DNA of 64,000 nucleotides from Erwinia sp. 198 (GTDB lineage Bacteria > Pseudomonadota > Gammaproteobacteria > Enterobacterales > Enterobacteriaceae), in NCBI RefSeq assembly GCF_003937915.1, contig NZ_RHUM01000010.1:138210-202209 (forward strand). The letters run 5' to 3'. The position numbers and the translations under genes are program-made. Within the stretch, counting starts at the first letter, position 1; every line of letters starts with the position of its first letter. This document shows, piece by piece, positions 9,051 through 17,795 of the stretch. A model generated the notes under the pieces. The model was given only the letters and a program-made list of their open reading frames with translations. It had not been told where the DNA came from and did not search any database.

Positions 9051-10835
9051 TCAGGAATGCAGGCCATATTTTTTTATTTTCCGATAAAGCGTCGCTACGC
9101 CAATGCCCAGCTCTTCCGCTATCTGCTTCTTATTGCGGGTGCGCTGCAGCGCTTCTTCTATCAGACTTTTTTCTACGGATTTCAGCTTTATCCCTTCCTC
9201 TTCCTCTTTTTCGATCGGGTCGCAAACCGTTTTCGGCGGGTACGCCATCAACGGCACAGAACGGATCGCGGTATGGAACAGCGGCGGCAGTAAGGCATCG
9301 TCTATTATCTCCCCTTCAGGAACAATATTGACCAGATATTCCACCAGGTTGCTTAACTCGCGCACGTTGCCTGGCCACAGGTAGCGTTGTAACAGCTCTA
9401 TCGCTTCCCGGCTGATACCCGGATAGGCGCAGCCGATGCGCTGCGAGTGATGATTAAGAAAATAGTGCATCAAAAGTTCGATATCCCCTTCGCGATCGCG
9501 CAGTGGCGGTACCTCCAGCGGGATCACGTTCAGGCGATAGTAGAGATCCTCCCGGAACTTTCCATCCTCAATAAATTGCCGCAGGTTTTGATGCGTAGCG
9601 GAAATAATTCGAATATCGACAGACACAGGGCGACTTGCGCCAACGGGCAGCACCTCGCGATTTTCTATCGCCCGCAGTAAACGAGCCTGCAGGCTCAGCG
9701 GCATATCGCCGATTTCATCCAGAAACAGCGTGCCGCCGTTGGCTGACTGGATCAGCCCCGACCGTCCGCCGGGAGCCGCGCCGGTAAAAGCGCCTTTTAC
9801 ATAGCCGAACAGCTCGCTTTCCAGCAGGTTTTCAGGAATAGCCGCACAGTTTATCGCCACAAACGGCCTGTCGTGCCTTTTGCTCAGCCTGTGGATGGCC
9901 CGCGCCACGACCTCTTTTCCGGTGCCGCTTTCTCCCAGTATCATCACGCTGGAAGGGCTGGAAGCAATACGCATAATCAGCCGTTTCAGTTTGTGGATTG
10001 CTTTGGATTTTCCTACCAGCCGTTCAATGCCAGGCGGCTCGTTTTCAGTCAGCAAAGAAGCGGTAAGCGCGTCCTGATGAAAAGCCATTAAAAAGAGTTT
10101 TTGCTGACCGATATGATGTAGCTGCCCCGTCAACAGCATCTGTTGCTCGCCCATAATCACGCGGTGCTGGGCATGGCCGTCAGCCGCTTTCCGCTGACGG
10201 CTAAGCGGCTCAATAGCCAGGGATCTTCCCGTTAAACTTTCCTGAGTGGCAGCCAGTTGGCTGAGCGCACGATCGTTAACGGCTTTCACTTTACCGTCCC
10301 GATCCAGCAGGATCACCCCTTGATCCATACTGCCTAATAGCGTGTGCCAGACGGCATCGCTTTGCGGTTGCCGCGGCTGAGCGCTGGCGAGATTAGCCAC
10401 CAGCAGTCGGGAAACGTGTCGCATATACTGCACAAACATATCCGCGTTATCGCTGAGTTTTCGGTGCTGCTCATTATTGACGGCAATAAGGCTGATGACG
10501 CCCAGACAACGGTGAGGGGCCAGGATAGGTACGCCGATAAAAGCCCGCTCTTTGCAAAACTGTCGTTGCTGACAGGCTTTGCAAAGGGGGTTGTAACGTG
10601 AATCGACGACAACCATTTCCTTTTGCGTTTCGATCACGTTCCTGAGCAGATGGTTATTGCTTTCCGGGCTATGTCCGAAGCGATAGCTGTAAGGGCCGGT
10701 GCCGGCAATGCGAATGAGGTGGCGATCGACAACTTCCACTTCCATTTCCAACACGTTAGCCAGCAGGCTGCTGAAATTCAGAATGGTCGGCTGTATGGCC
10801 ATCAGGCCAGAGGGTAACGATGGTGCTTCATCCAT
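9051..10835 (-). CDS. ygeV: Sigma-54-dependent activator, GAF-PAS-AAA+-HTH (YgeV-like)
   Basis: The protein has 594 residues from the ATG at 10835 (E. coli YgeV about 592). That start has AAGGA upstream; the frame is open to 10925, but the longer form would overlap the palindrome at 10893. Domains are a GAF-like sensor with a [10 protein letters not shown] cysteine patch (~105-115), a PAS segment (~190-270) and an AAA+ module with Walker A GESGTGKE, the sigma-54 contact loop GAFTGA and Walker [10 protein letters not shown]. The C-terminal Fis-type helix-turn-helix is [22 protein letters not shown]. It lies among three sigma-54 promoters and is divergent from ygeW, so it is very likely their activator. 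The ligand is unknown; urate or another purine, or redox sensing through the cysteines, are plausible. Confidence 0.9.
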   Translation of the reverse strand: MDEAPSLPSGLMAIQPTILNFSSLLANVLEMEVEVVDRHLIRIAGTGPYSYRFGHSPESNNHLLRNVIETQKEMVVVDSRYNPLCKACQQRQFCKERAFIGVPILAPHRCLGVISLIAVNNEQHRKLSDNADMFVQYMRHVSRLLVANLASAQPRQPQSDAVWHTLLGSMDQGVILLDRDGKVKAVNDRALSQLAATQESLTGRSLAIEPLSRQRKAADGHAQHRVIMGEQQMLLTGQLHHIGQQKLFLMAFHQDALTASLLTENEPPGIERLVGKSKAIHKLKRLIMRIASSPSSVMILGESGTGKEVVARAIHRLSKRHDRPFVAINCAAIPENLLESELFGYVKGAFTGAAPGGRSGLIQSANGGTLFLDEIGDMPLSLQARLLRAIENREVLPVGASRPVSVDIRIISATHQNLRQFIEDGKFREDLYYRLNVIPLEVPPLRDREGDIELLMHYFLNHHSQRIGCAYPGISREAIELLQRYLWPGNVRELSNLVEYLVNIVPEGEIIDDALLPPLFHTAIRSVPLMAYPPKTVCDPIEKEEEEGIKLKSVEKSLIEEALQRTRNKKQIAEELGIGVATLYRKIKKYGLHS

Positions 10836-10892
10836 GACGTGCGTCCTTGTGTTCACAATCCCTTCTCTCATCCTGGAGAGCCCTGTGCTGAA

Positions 10893-10905
10893 TCTCATTT
10901 TGAGA
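10893..10905. promoter_or_regulatory. Candidate activator site (UAS) TCTCA-N3-TGAGA, copy 2
   Basis: TCTCATTTTGAGA is identical to the copy at 4597-4609 and lies 200 bp upstream of the ygeW -24 element, in the ygeV leader. A related box, ATCATTTTGAGC at 10921-10932, follows about 27 bp away and may be a second weaker site. Its position next to ygeV also allows autoregulation. Confidence 0.65.
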
Positions 10906-11105
10906 GAAACAGCAGGCTTTATCATTTTGAGCGCTGAGAATCCAACGATCGCGTAACACCATACTCCGTCATGCCCTTGGCTGTCATGCCCATTACCCTG
11001 CTCAGGCTCTCTTCACTAACCACATCGTTTTAAAATTGCTACATATCTCGCAAATTCGGCGATAGATCACGTTTTTCCGCCGCCAATAGCCGTGCCTCCC
11101 ACTCC

Positions 11106-11121
11106 TGGCATAGAAGTTGAT
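11106..11121 (+). promoter_or_regulatory. Sigma-54 (-24/-12) promoter of ygeWXY-hyuA-yqeA
   Basis: TGGCATAGAAGTTGAT has the GG and TTG elements of the consensus at correct spacing; the final GC reads GA, so the match is good but not perfect. The predicted start lies near 11133, about 58 bp before the ygeW ATG. The 10836-11190 spacer holds no gene. Confidence 0.6.
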
Positions 11122-11190
11122 TACAGCGGTCAGGCTTTCTGCCGTGCCGTTAGCGGCAGAGATAATGTATCGCTATGAGGAACCGTTTAA

Positions 11191-12381
11191 ATGGAAGAGA
11201 CAGGCGCACTGCTACGGGCCATTGGCCAGAGAAAAACTGGCCTGGCCAGTAAAGATTTTTTACTTACCTGGGAGCAAACCCGCGAAGAACTTGAGCAAGT
11301 GCTGGACATCGCTCAGCTAATGAAAATCATGCGTGAGAAAAACATCGATACCCGGATTTTTAATAGTGGGCTCGGCATTTCGGTTTTCCGCGACAACTCC
11401 ACCCGTACGCGTTTTTCCTACGCCTCGGCGCTGAATCTGCTGGGGCTGACGCAACAGGATTTGGACGAGGGCAAATCGCAGATCGCGCATGGCGAAACGG
11501 TACGTGAAACCGCCAATATGATCTCCTTTTGCGCGGATGCAATCGGCATCCGCGATGACATGTATCTGGGCGCGGGTAACGCCTATATGCGGGAAGTCGG
11601 TGCAGCGCTGGATGAGGGCTTTAGCCAGGGCGTTCTGCCCCAGCGGCCTGCCCTGGTCAATCTGCAATGCGATATCGATCACCCTACGCAGTCAATGGCG
11701 GATTTGGCCTGGCTTAAAGAACATTTCGGCGGGCTGAACCAGCTGAAAGGCAAAAAAATCGCCATGACCTGGGCCTATTCGCCCAGCTACGGCAAACCGC
11801 TTTCGGTACCTCAGGGCATTATTGGATTGATGAGCCGCTTTGGTATGGAAGTCACGCTGGCGCATCCTGAGGGCTACGATCTTATTCCCGACGTGCTGGA
11901 AGTGACCCGGCGCAACGCCGAAGCGTCCGGCGGCAGCTTCCGTCAGGTCAGCACAATGGAAGAAGCGTTCCGCGACGCCGATATCGTCTATCCAAAATCC
12001 TGGGCGCCCTGGCAGGTGATGCAGCAAAGAACCACGCTGCTGCGCAATCAGGATACCGCCGGACTAAAAGCCCTTGAGCAGCATTGCCTGCAACAAAATG
12101 CGCGTCATCAACAATGGCACTGTACGGAAGAGATGATGAGGCTGACCCGCGACGGCAGCGCGCTCTATATGCACTGTCTGCCCGCCGACATCACCGGCGT
12201 TTCCTGCGAGGCGGGCGAAGTCGCCGCCGGCGTTTTTGAGCGCTATCGCATTGCCACCTACAAAGAGGCCAGCTGGAAACCGTGGATCATCGCCAGCATG
12301 ATCCTGGCCCGAAAATTTGCCGATCCCGCTGCCGTGTTGACCCGCTGCCTCCAGGAAGCGCAGCCAAGGATCAAATGCTGA
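11191..12381 (+). CDS. ygeW: Knotted carbamoyltransferase YgeW
   Basis: This 396-residue protein is the same length as E. coli YgeW. It belongs to the aspartate/ornithine carbamoyltransferase superfamily, with the carbamoyl-phosphate loop FRDNSTRTRFSYAS (~65-78) and the C-terminal MHCLPADITG motif. GAGGAA lies 8 bp before the ATG. It opens a five-gene operon that includes a carbamate kinase and 2,3-diaminopropionate lyase. From this context the likely reaction is phosphorolysis of a ureido compound derived from purine ring opening (for example a 2,3-diureidopropionate-type intermediate) to carbamoyl phosphate, which YqeA can use to make ATP. The physiological substrate is inferred, not seen. 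Confidence 0.92.
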   Translation: MEETGALLRAIGQRKTGLASKDFLLTWEQTREELEQVLDIAQLMKIMREKNIDTRIFNSGLGISVFRDNSTRTRFSYASALNLLGLTQQDLDEGKSQIAHGETVRETANMISFCADAIGIRDDMYLGAGNAYMREVGAALDEGFSQGVLPQRPALVNLQCDIDHPTQSMADLAWLKEHFGGLNQLKGKKIAMTWAYSPSYGKPLSVPQGIIGLMSRFGMEVTLAHPEGYDLIPDVLEVTRRNAEASGGSFRQVSTMEEAFRDADIVYPKSWAPWQVMQQRTTLLRNQDTAGLKALEQHCLQQNARHQQWHCTEEMMRLTRDGSALYMHCLPADITGVSCEAGEVAAGVFERYRIATYKEASWKPWIIASMILARKFADPAAVLTRCLQEAQPRIKC

Positions 12382-12423
12382 GAAAACCTCGGTTCCCGAT
12401 TACTTTTTGAGGAAAGGTCAGCT

Positions 12424-13620
12424 ATGTCCAGCTTCGAGTTAAAAATGTTTATTGAGGACAACGCGGCTTATGCGCCCGCACAGTCCGATCTGTTCAACCG
12501 CCATACCGCCAGGGCCGCACGGGTTTTCCACAGCAAGCTGCCGGGCTATCGTCCGACTCCGCTGCTCTCTTTGCCCGCTCTGGCCAAAGCGCTCGGTGTT
12601 GAACAAATCCTGGTTAAGGATGAGTCGCAACGCTTTGGCCTGAACGCTTTCAAAATGCTTGGCGGCGCATGGGCTATTGCCCGCCTGCTCTGCAAAGAAA
12701 CCGGCAGCGAGATTAACGAATTTTCCTTTGCCGCCTTTCGTCAGCAGCAGCGCGCACCCATGACGTTTGCGACCACCACAGATGGCAATCACGGGCGCGG
12801 CGTTGCCTGGGCGGCGCGCCAGCTGGGACAACATGCCGTTATCTATATGCCTAAAGGCTCCTCGCCCGCCCGCGTCAAGCATATTACCGACCTGGGCGCA
12901 GAGTGCATCGTTACCCAAATGAACTACGACGATACGGTACGTCTGACCATGCGCAATGCCGAAAGGCAGGGCTGGAAAGTCGTGCAGGATACCGCCTGGG
13001 AAGGCTATAGCGAGGTGCCCACCTGGATTATGCAGGGCTACGCCACGCTGGCGGATGAAGCCGTAGAACAGATGCAGGCGCTGGGCACTTCGCCAACCCA
13101 CGTTTTTTTGCAGGCGGGCGTAGGGGCAATGGCCGCTGGCGTGCTCGGCTATTTGTGCGACGTATATGAGGCCGCCAGCCTGCATGCCGTGGTCGTAGAG
13201 CCGGACAAAGCCGACTGTCTTTTTCGTTCAGCCCAACGCGGGGAAATGGTCAACGTGGGCGGCGAGATGAATACCATTATGGCCGGGCTGGCCTGCGGTG
13301 AGCCAAATCCGCTTGGCTGGCCGCTATTGCGCGGCTGCGTCCGGCAGTTTATCTCCTGCGAAGATCGCGTCGCCGCTTTGGGAATGCGCGTGCTGGGTAA
13401 TCCCCTGGGCGGCGATCCACGCATTATATCCGGCGAATCAGGGGCGGTCAGCGCTGGCGTGCTGGCTGCCGTTCTGCATCATCCTCAGTCGCAGGCATTA
13501 AAAGAAAAACTCAGGCTTACCCCGGCTTCGCGCGTACTGCTGCTCAGTACCGAAGGCGACACCGATCCTCAGCATTACCGAGAAGTGGTGTGGGAAGGAA
13601 AAGACGGCATTACCGCTTAA
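12424..13620 (+). CDS. ygeX: 2,3-Diaminopropionate ammonia-lyase
   Basis: This 398-residue PLP enzyme matches E. coli YgeX in length and motifs. The PLP lysine lies in LNAFKMLGGAWA (~77), a TDGNHGRGVAWAARQ loop (~120) binds the substrate, and a glycine-rich QAGVGAMAAGV segment binds the cofactor phosphate. It converts 2,3-diaminopropionate to pyruvate and two ammonia, which would feed purine-derived carbon into central metabolism. AGGAAAGG lies just upstream and 42 bp separate it from ygeW. It is the second gene of the ygeW operon. Confidence 0.93.
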   Translation: MSSFELKMFIEDNAAYAPAQSDLFNRHTARAARVFHSKLPGYRPTPLLSLPALAKALGVEQILVKDESQRFGLNAFKMLGGAWAIARLLCKETGSEINEFSFAAFRQQQRAPMTFATTTDGNHGRGVAWAARQLGQHAVIYMPKGSSPARVKHITDLGAECIVTQMNYDDTVRLTMRNAERQGWKVVQDTAWEGYSEVPTWIMQGYATLADEAVEQMQALGTSPTHVFLQAGVGAMAAGVLGYLCDVYEAASLHAVVVEPDKADCLFRSAQRGEMVNVGGEMNTIMAGLACGEPNPLGWPLLRGCVRQFISCEDRVAALGMRVLGNPLGGDPRIISGESGAVSAGVLAAVLHHPQSQALKEKLRLTPASRVLLLSTEGDTDPQHYREVVWEGKDGITA

Positions 13621-13636
13621 TTAACAGGAGTTAATC

Positions 13637-14848
13637 ATGAAATCCGTTCCGTTCGACGACATTCTTGCCCTGGCAAATAAATACCAACCGGAAATGACGC
13701 GCTTCCTGCGCGATATGATCGCCATTCCCAGCGAAAGCTGCGATGAAAAGCGTGTGGTCGCGCGCATACGTCAGGAGATGGAAAAAGTAGGGTTCGATAA
13801 AATCGAGATCGATCCCATGGGAAATATTTTGGGTTATATCGGTCACGGCCCACGCCTGCTGGCGATGGACGCCCATATCGATACGGTGGGCATCGGCAAT
13901 CGCAAAAACTGGCGTTTCGATCCTTACGAAGGCATGGAGGATAACGAGCTGATCGGCGGGCGAGGATCCTCGGATCAGGAAGGCGGCATGGCGGCAATGG
14001 TTTACGCGGCAAAGATCATCAAGGATCTCCGGCTGGAAGACGACTACACGCTGCTGATTACCGGAACGGTTCAGGAAGAGGACTGTGACGGCCTGTGTTG
14101 GCAATATCTTATTGAGCAGATGAATATTCGGCCTGAATTTGTCATCAGTACGGAGCCTACCGACTGTCAAATCTACCGCGGCCACCGTGGCCGCATGGAA
14201 ATACGGGTAGAGGTTCAGGGCGTCAGCTGCCACGGCTCTGCGCCGGAACGCGGCGATAACGCTATTTTCAAAATGGCACCAGTCCTGACCGAGCTGCAGG
14301 CGCTGTCCGGCAAACTGGGCAATGACGAATTCCTGGGTAAAGGCACGTTGACCGTTTCGGAAATCTTTTTCACCTCGCCCAGCCGCTGCGCCGTCGCAGA
14401 CAGCTGCGCCATTTCCATCGATCGTCGCCTCACCTGGGGCGAAACCTGGGAAAACGCGCTGGAGGAGATCCGCGCTTTGCCTGCCGTAAAGGCGGCTAAG
14501 GCAGAAGTCTCGCTTTATACCTACGAGCGCCCTTCCTGGACGGGGCTGGTCTACCCAACCGACTGCTATTTTCCTACCTGGAAAGTGGAGCCTGACCACA
14601 TCACCGTCAAAACGCTTAGCGCGGCCTATCAAGGCCTGTTTAAACGCGAGCCGGTAGTGGATAAGTGGACTTTCTCCACCAATGGCGTTTCCATTATGGG
14701 CCGTCATGGCATTCCCGTTATCGGCTTTGGGCCAGGTAAAGAGCCAGAAGCTCACGCGCCGAATGAAAAAACCTGGAAAGCGCATCTGGTCACCTGCGCC
14801 GCACTCTATGCCGCGACGCCTTTGACCTGGCTACAACAGCAAGCCTGA
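13637..14848 (+). CDS. ygeY: M20-family metallohydrolase YgeY
   Basis: This 403-residue protein is the same length as E. coli YgeY. It has M20 dizinc motifs: MDAHIDTV (~76), [10 protein letters not shown] (~108-117) with the bridging Asp, TVQEED (general base Glu pair, ~140) and STEPT (~170). The C-terminus has [14 protein letters not shown] with the last metal His. ACAGGAG lies 8 bp before the ATG and it starts 16 bp after ygeX. In this operon it most likely hydrolyses an amide or carbamoyl bond of a ureido intermediate rather than a peptide. Confidence 0.9.
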   Translation: MKSVPFDDILALANKYQPEMTRFLRDMIAIPSESCDEKRVVARIRQEMEKVGFDKIEIDPMGNILGYIGHGPRLLAMDAHIDTVGIGNRKNWRFDPYEGMEDNELIGGRGSSDQEGGMAAMVYAAKIIKDLRLEDDYTLLITGTVQEEDCDGLCWQYLIEQMNIRPEFVISTEPTDCQIYRGHRGRMEIRVEVQGVSCHGSAPERGDNAIFKMAPVLTELQALSGKLGNDEFLGKGTLTVSEIFFTSPSRCAVADSCAISIDRRLTWGETWENALEEIRALPAVKAAKAEVSLYTYERPSWTGLVYPTDCYFPTWKVEPDHITVKTLSAAYQGLFKREPVVDKWTFSTNGVSIMGRHGIPVIGFGPGKEPEAHAPNEKTWKAHLVTCAALYAATPLTWLQQQA

Positions 14849-14882
14849 CAGCACGGAAACCGGCGTCGACAGGAGGACGGGA

Positions 14883-16271
14883 ATGAAAACGTTACTGAAG
14901 GGAGGCACCCTGGTGGATGATGCCGGGGAATACCGCCAGGATCTGCTGATCATGCAGGGGAAAATCGTTCGTCGCGCGCCGCAAATCGAGGCGGACGAAA
15001 CCATGAGCATTATCGACGCTCGCGAGCTGCTGGTAATGCCGGGCGGCGTGGATGTGCATACCCATTTTAATATCGACGTCGGCATTGCACAGAGCTGCGA
15101 CGACTTTTTTGCCGGGACGCGCGCCGCTGCCTGCGGCGGCACCACCACTATTGTCGATCATATGGGCTTTGGCCCGCCAGGCTGCACGCTGCATCACCAG
15201 CTGGAGAAGTATCATCGCGACGCGGTCGATGCGGTTATTGATTACAGTTTTCACGGCGTGATCCAGCATGTGACGCCTCAAATTTTGGAGGAGATCGCGC
15301 CGATGGTGCAGCATGAGGGGATCAGCAGCTTCAAATTTTATCTGACCTACGACTATATGCTGCACGATGAAGATATTCTGAACGTTCTGCAGAGCCTTAA
15401 CGAAGCGGGTGCGCTGGCCACGGTGCACCCGGAGAACGATGCGGCCATACGCTGGCGACGACAGCAGTTTAAGCAGCAGGGGAAAACGGCGCCCGTCTGG
15501 CACGCTCACAGCCGTCCGCTGGCCTGCGAAGCGGAGGCGATCGCGCGCGCGATCAATCTGGCCAGGCTGGCGGACAATGCGCCTTTATATATCGTTCATC
15601 TCTCAAACGGCCTCGGGCTGGATTATGTTCGTATGGCGCAGGCAAGCGGCCAGCCGGTGTGGGCAGAAACCTGCCCCCAGTATCTGTTGCTGGATATCAA
15701 CCGCTACCTGCGGCCTGACGGGCTGAAATACATCCTCAGCCCGCCGCTGCGGCCATGCAGCGAGCGGGATAAATTATGGGTTGGCATCGCCGAAGGCGCG
15801 ATTGATACCCTGGCTACCGATCACTGCAATTTTCCTTACCGGCAACGCCAACAGATGGCGGCCAGCGATTTTACCCGCTGCCCCAACGGCCTGCCGGGCG
15901 TAGAAAATCGTCTGGCCCTGCTTTTTTCCGCAGGCGTAATGAAAGGACGTATCAGCCGTTCACGCTTTGTTTCGCTAACCAGCACGATGCCTGCAAAACT
16001 GTTTGGTCTGTGGCCGGAAAAAGGCAGCCTACAGCCCGGCGCGGATGCCGATCTGGTGCTTTTCGATCCCCGACGTCAGCAGATTATCCATCATGCCGAT
16101 CTGCATGATAACGGCGACTATACGCCCTATGAGGGCTTCTGCTGCCAGGGCTGGCCCGTTATGACCCTTTCACGCGGCACGGTGGTCTGTCGGGAAGGTC
16201 GCTTTACCGGCCAGGCAGGACACGGCCGCTTTGTTTCCCGCAAGCCATTTGTAACAGGGAGTCACCTATGA
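14883..16271 (+). CDS. hyuA: Dihydropyrimidinase/D-hydantoinase-type cyclic amidohydrolase
   Basis: The protein has 462 residues (E. coli HyuA 461). Zinc ligands lie in GVDVHTHFN (~57-59), a carboxylated lysine in SSFKFYLTY (~150), and further histidines in TVHPEND and VHLSNGL, with the catalytic Asp in LATDHCNF (~316). It opens cyclic ureides such as hydantoins or dihydropyrimidine-like rings, which fits a step in reductive purine ring breakdown. AGGAGG lies 6 bp before the ATG, and its stop overlaps the yqeA start by 4 bp. Confidence 0.92.
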   Translation: MKTLLKGGTLVDDAGEYRQDLLIMQGKIVRRAPQIEADETMSIIDARELLVMPGGVDVHTHFNIDVGIAQSCDDFFAGTRAAACGGTTTIVDHMGFGPPGCTLHHQLEKYHRDAVDAVIDYSFHGVIQHVTPQILEEIAPMVQHEGISSFKFYLTYDYMLHDEDILNVLQSLNEAGALATVHPENDAAIRWRRQQFKQQGKTAPVWHAHSRPLACEAEAIARAINLARLADNAPLYIVHLSNGLGLDYVRMAQASGQPVWAETCPQYLLLDINRYLRPDGLKYILSPPLRPCSERDKLWVGIAEGAIDTLATDHCNFPYRQRQQMAASDFTRCPNGLPGVENRLALLFSAGVMKGRISRSRFVSLTSTMPAKLFGLWPEKGSLQPGADADLVLFDPRRQQIIHHADLHDNGDYTPYEGFCCQGWPVMTLSRGTVVCREGRFTGQAGHGRFVSRKPFVTGSHL

Positions 16272-17200
16272 AAAAGAGGATAGTACTGGCGCTGGGCGGC
16301 AACGCGCTTGGCGCGGGGCTGATGGAGCAGATGCAGGCCGTGCAGAATACGGCGGAAACCATTGCGGCGCTGATTGGCGAAGGCCACGAGCTGGTGATCA
16401 CGCACGGCAACGGCCCGCAGGTGGGAATGATCCATCAGGCCTTTGAAGCGGCAGCCCATACGGCGGCGCATTCTCCGGTGCTGCCGATGTCGGTATGTGT
16501 GGCGCTCAGTCAGGGATATATCGGCTACGACCTGCAAAACGCGCTGCGGGAAGCGTTGCTTAATCAGGGCATGGATAAAAATGTGGTATCGCTGATCACG
16601 CAGGTGCGCGTGGACGCGCGCGATCCCGCCTTTACTCACCCCGACAAACCGATTGGCTCTTTTCTGTCAGAAGAGGAGGCGCGCAAGCTGAAATCAATAG
16701 GGATCCTGCTGATGGAGGATGCCGGGCGCGGCTGGCGGCGAGTGGTTGCCTCACCCAAACCGTTGGAGATCATCGAAGCGCGCGCGGTAAAAACCCTGCT
16801 GGAAGCCGGTCAGATTGTGATTACCGCTGGCGGCGGCGGCATCCCGGTCGTCGCCCAGGGGGATCATCTACAGGGTGCGAATGCCGTTGTTGATAAGGAT
16901 CTTGCCAGCGCGGTGCTGGCTCAGGATATTGATGCGGATATGCTGGTTATTCTGACCGCGGTCGAAAAAGTTGCTCTCGATTTCCGTAAGCCGACGGAGC
17001 GCTGGCTGGACACGCTGACGCCGCAGGAAGCTTTGCACCATATTGCTGATAATCAGTTCGCTCCAGGCTCGATGTTACCGAAAGTCGAAGCGGCCGTCGC
17101 GTTTGCCGAATCAAAGCCTGGTCGTCAGACCCTGATTACGATGCTTTCTAAGGCCAGAGAAGGGATTGTCGGCCAGACCGGCACCCTTGTTCAACAATAG
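16268..17200 (+). CDS. yqeA: Carbamate kinase family protein
   Basis: This 310-residue protein is the same length as E. coli YqeA. It has the N-terminal ALGGNALG motif, THGNGPQVG (~46-54) and ITAGGGGIPV (~190) of carbamate kinases, and an aspartate pair near VDKDLASAVLA. It should make ATP and carbamate from carbamoyl phosphate and ADP, which gives this pathway its energy yield when YgeW supplies carbamoyl phosphate. It is translationally coupled to hyuA (ATGA) and is the last gene of the operon. The next 250 bp hold a decayed gene on the other strand. Confidence 0.93.
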   Translation: MKKRIVLALGGNALGAGLMEQMQAVQNTAETIAALIGEGHELVITHGNGPQVGMIHQAFEAAAHTAAHSPVLPMSVCVALSQGYIGYDLQNALREALLNQGMDKNVVSLITQVRVDARDPAFTHPDKPIGSFLSEEEARKLKSIGILLMEDAGRGWRRVVASPKPLEIIEARAVKTLLEAGQIVITAGGGGIPVVAQGDHLQGANAVVDKDLASAVLAQDIDADMLVILTAVEKVALDFRKPTERWLDTLTPQEALHHIADNQFAPGSMLPKVEAAVAFAESKPGRQTLITMLSKAREGIVGQTGTLVQQ

Positions 17201-17204
17201 CGGC

Positions 17205-17453
17205 AGAGGGCGCATCGGCGGCTGTTTCAGGCTTGTCCTGTCGCCGATGCGCCGGAGCTGCGCGGCCACCATGCTTGCCGCTGTCTCTTCCGGCGCCAGA
17301 CGTTCAATCATTCCACACCCGATCGTCCCGTCCGTTTTGCCCTCTTCCCGCACCAGCATGACGCGGTGCAGAGCCGTGACATTAGACGACATGTAATAGC
17401 GCAAAAACGTGATTTTCTTTCTCCAGAACGCTGGCCATGGCAAACAGGCTCAC
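17205..17453 (-). pseudogene. Remnant of yqeB (XdhC/CoxI family, hydroxylase maturation)
   Basis: Reading leftward from a GTG at 17453, with AGAAGGA just before it, one frame gives an XdhC-type N-terminus (FAMASVLEKENHVFALLHVV), then an in-frame TAA, then CHGSAPRH in the same frame. The homology continues in a second frame as MLVREEGKTDGTIGCGMIER. In intact YqeB/XdhC proteins these run together as a ...GSTPRH..QMLVR..GTIGGG..E pattern, so the gene has a stop, a short deletion with frameshift, and has lost everything after ~80 residues. It lies tail-to-tail with yqeA, and in E. coli yqeB also follows yqeA. The left limit is approximate. I matched it from memory of the family, not by a search. 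Confidence 0.7.
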
Positions 17454-17542
17454 TTCCTTCTGCTGAGTGTGGATCCTCCTGGTTTGCTACAACCTCTGTG
17501 CCGCTTTTTTCAACGCGATGAGCAACCGGCTGAGGCAGGCCT

Positions 17543-17555
17543 TCTCATAATGAGA
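17543..17555. promoter_or_regulatory. Candidate activator site (UAS) TCTCA-N3-TGAGA, copy 3
   Basis: TCTCATAATGAGA has the same arms as the copies at 4597 and 10893 but a TAA centre. It lies 160 bp upstream of the -24 element at 17715. A half-site (TTCTCATC) follows near 17624-17631. Confidence 0.65.
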
Positions 17556-17642
17556 TCTTACGTTCTTATATTGCGAACATTTTCCCACGCCGCGCCAGTG
17601 CTGTCTTTTCTGAATGCTACTTATTCTCATCACCCGCTTTTC

Positions 17643-17661
17643 TGTGGTCAGCCAGACCACA
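17643..17661. promoter_or_regulatory. Inverted repeat upstream of the ygfK promoter, possible operator
   Basis: TGTGGTC-AGCCA-GACCACA is a perfect 7-bp inverted repeat with a 5-bp centre, 54 bp before the -24 element. It has no counterpart before the other two sigma-54 promoters. It may bind a second regulator or be chance. Confidence 0.35.
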
Positions 17662-17714
17662 ATTTTGCGAATACTGTCACGAAACCTGCATGAAAAAATA
17701 TCCTTAAACGACCC

Positions 17715-17730
17715 TGGCTCAGTTGTTGCT
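17715..17730 (+). promoter_or_regulatory. Sigma-54 (-24/-12) promoter of ygfK-ssnA-uacT
   Basis: TGGCTCAGTTGTTGCT keeps both the GG and GC elements at the canonical ten-base spacing. It lies 65 bp before the chosen ygfK start, and its location argues against the longer TTG start at 17736, which would fall almost on the transcription start. Confidence 0.75.
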
Positions 17731-17795
17731 AAGCGTTGACAAAACCGCATTCGTTTACACAAGCGGCATTACTCAGCAGCATTAAGGAGCTACTT

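Noticed and set aside
13631..14785. 384-codon ORF on the minus strand over ygeY
   Set aside because: Shadow of ygeY; it has no family motifs and the product is a low-complexity frame echo of a GC-rich gene.
17736..17795. Longer ygfK start at TTG 17736
   Set aside because: It would fall almost at the predicted sigma-54 transcription start and lacks a ribosome binding site; ATG 17796 has AAGGAG and matches the E. coli length.
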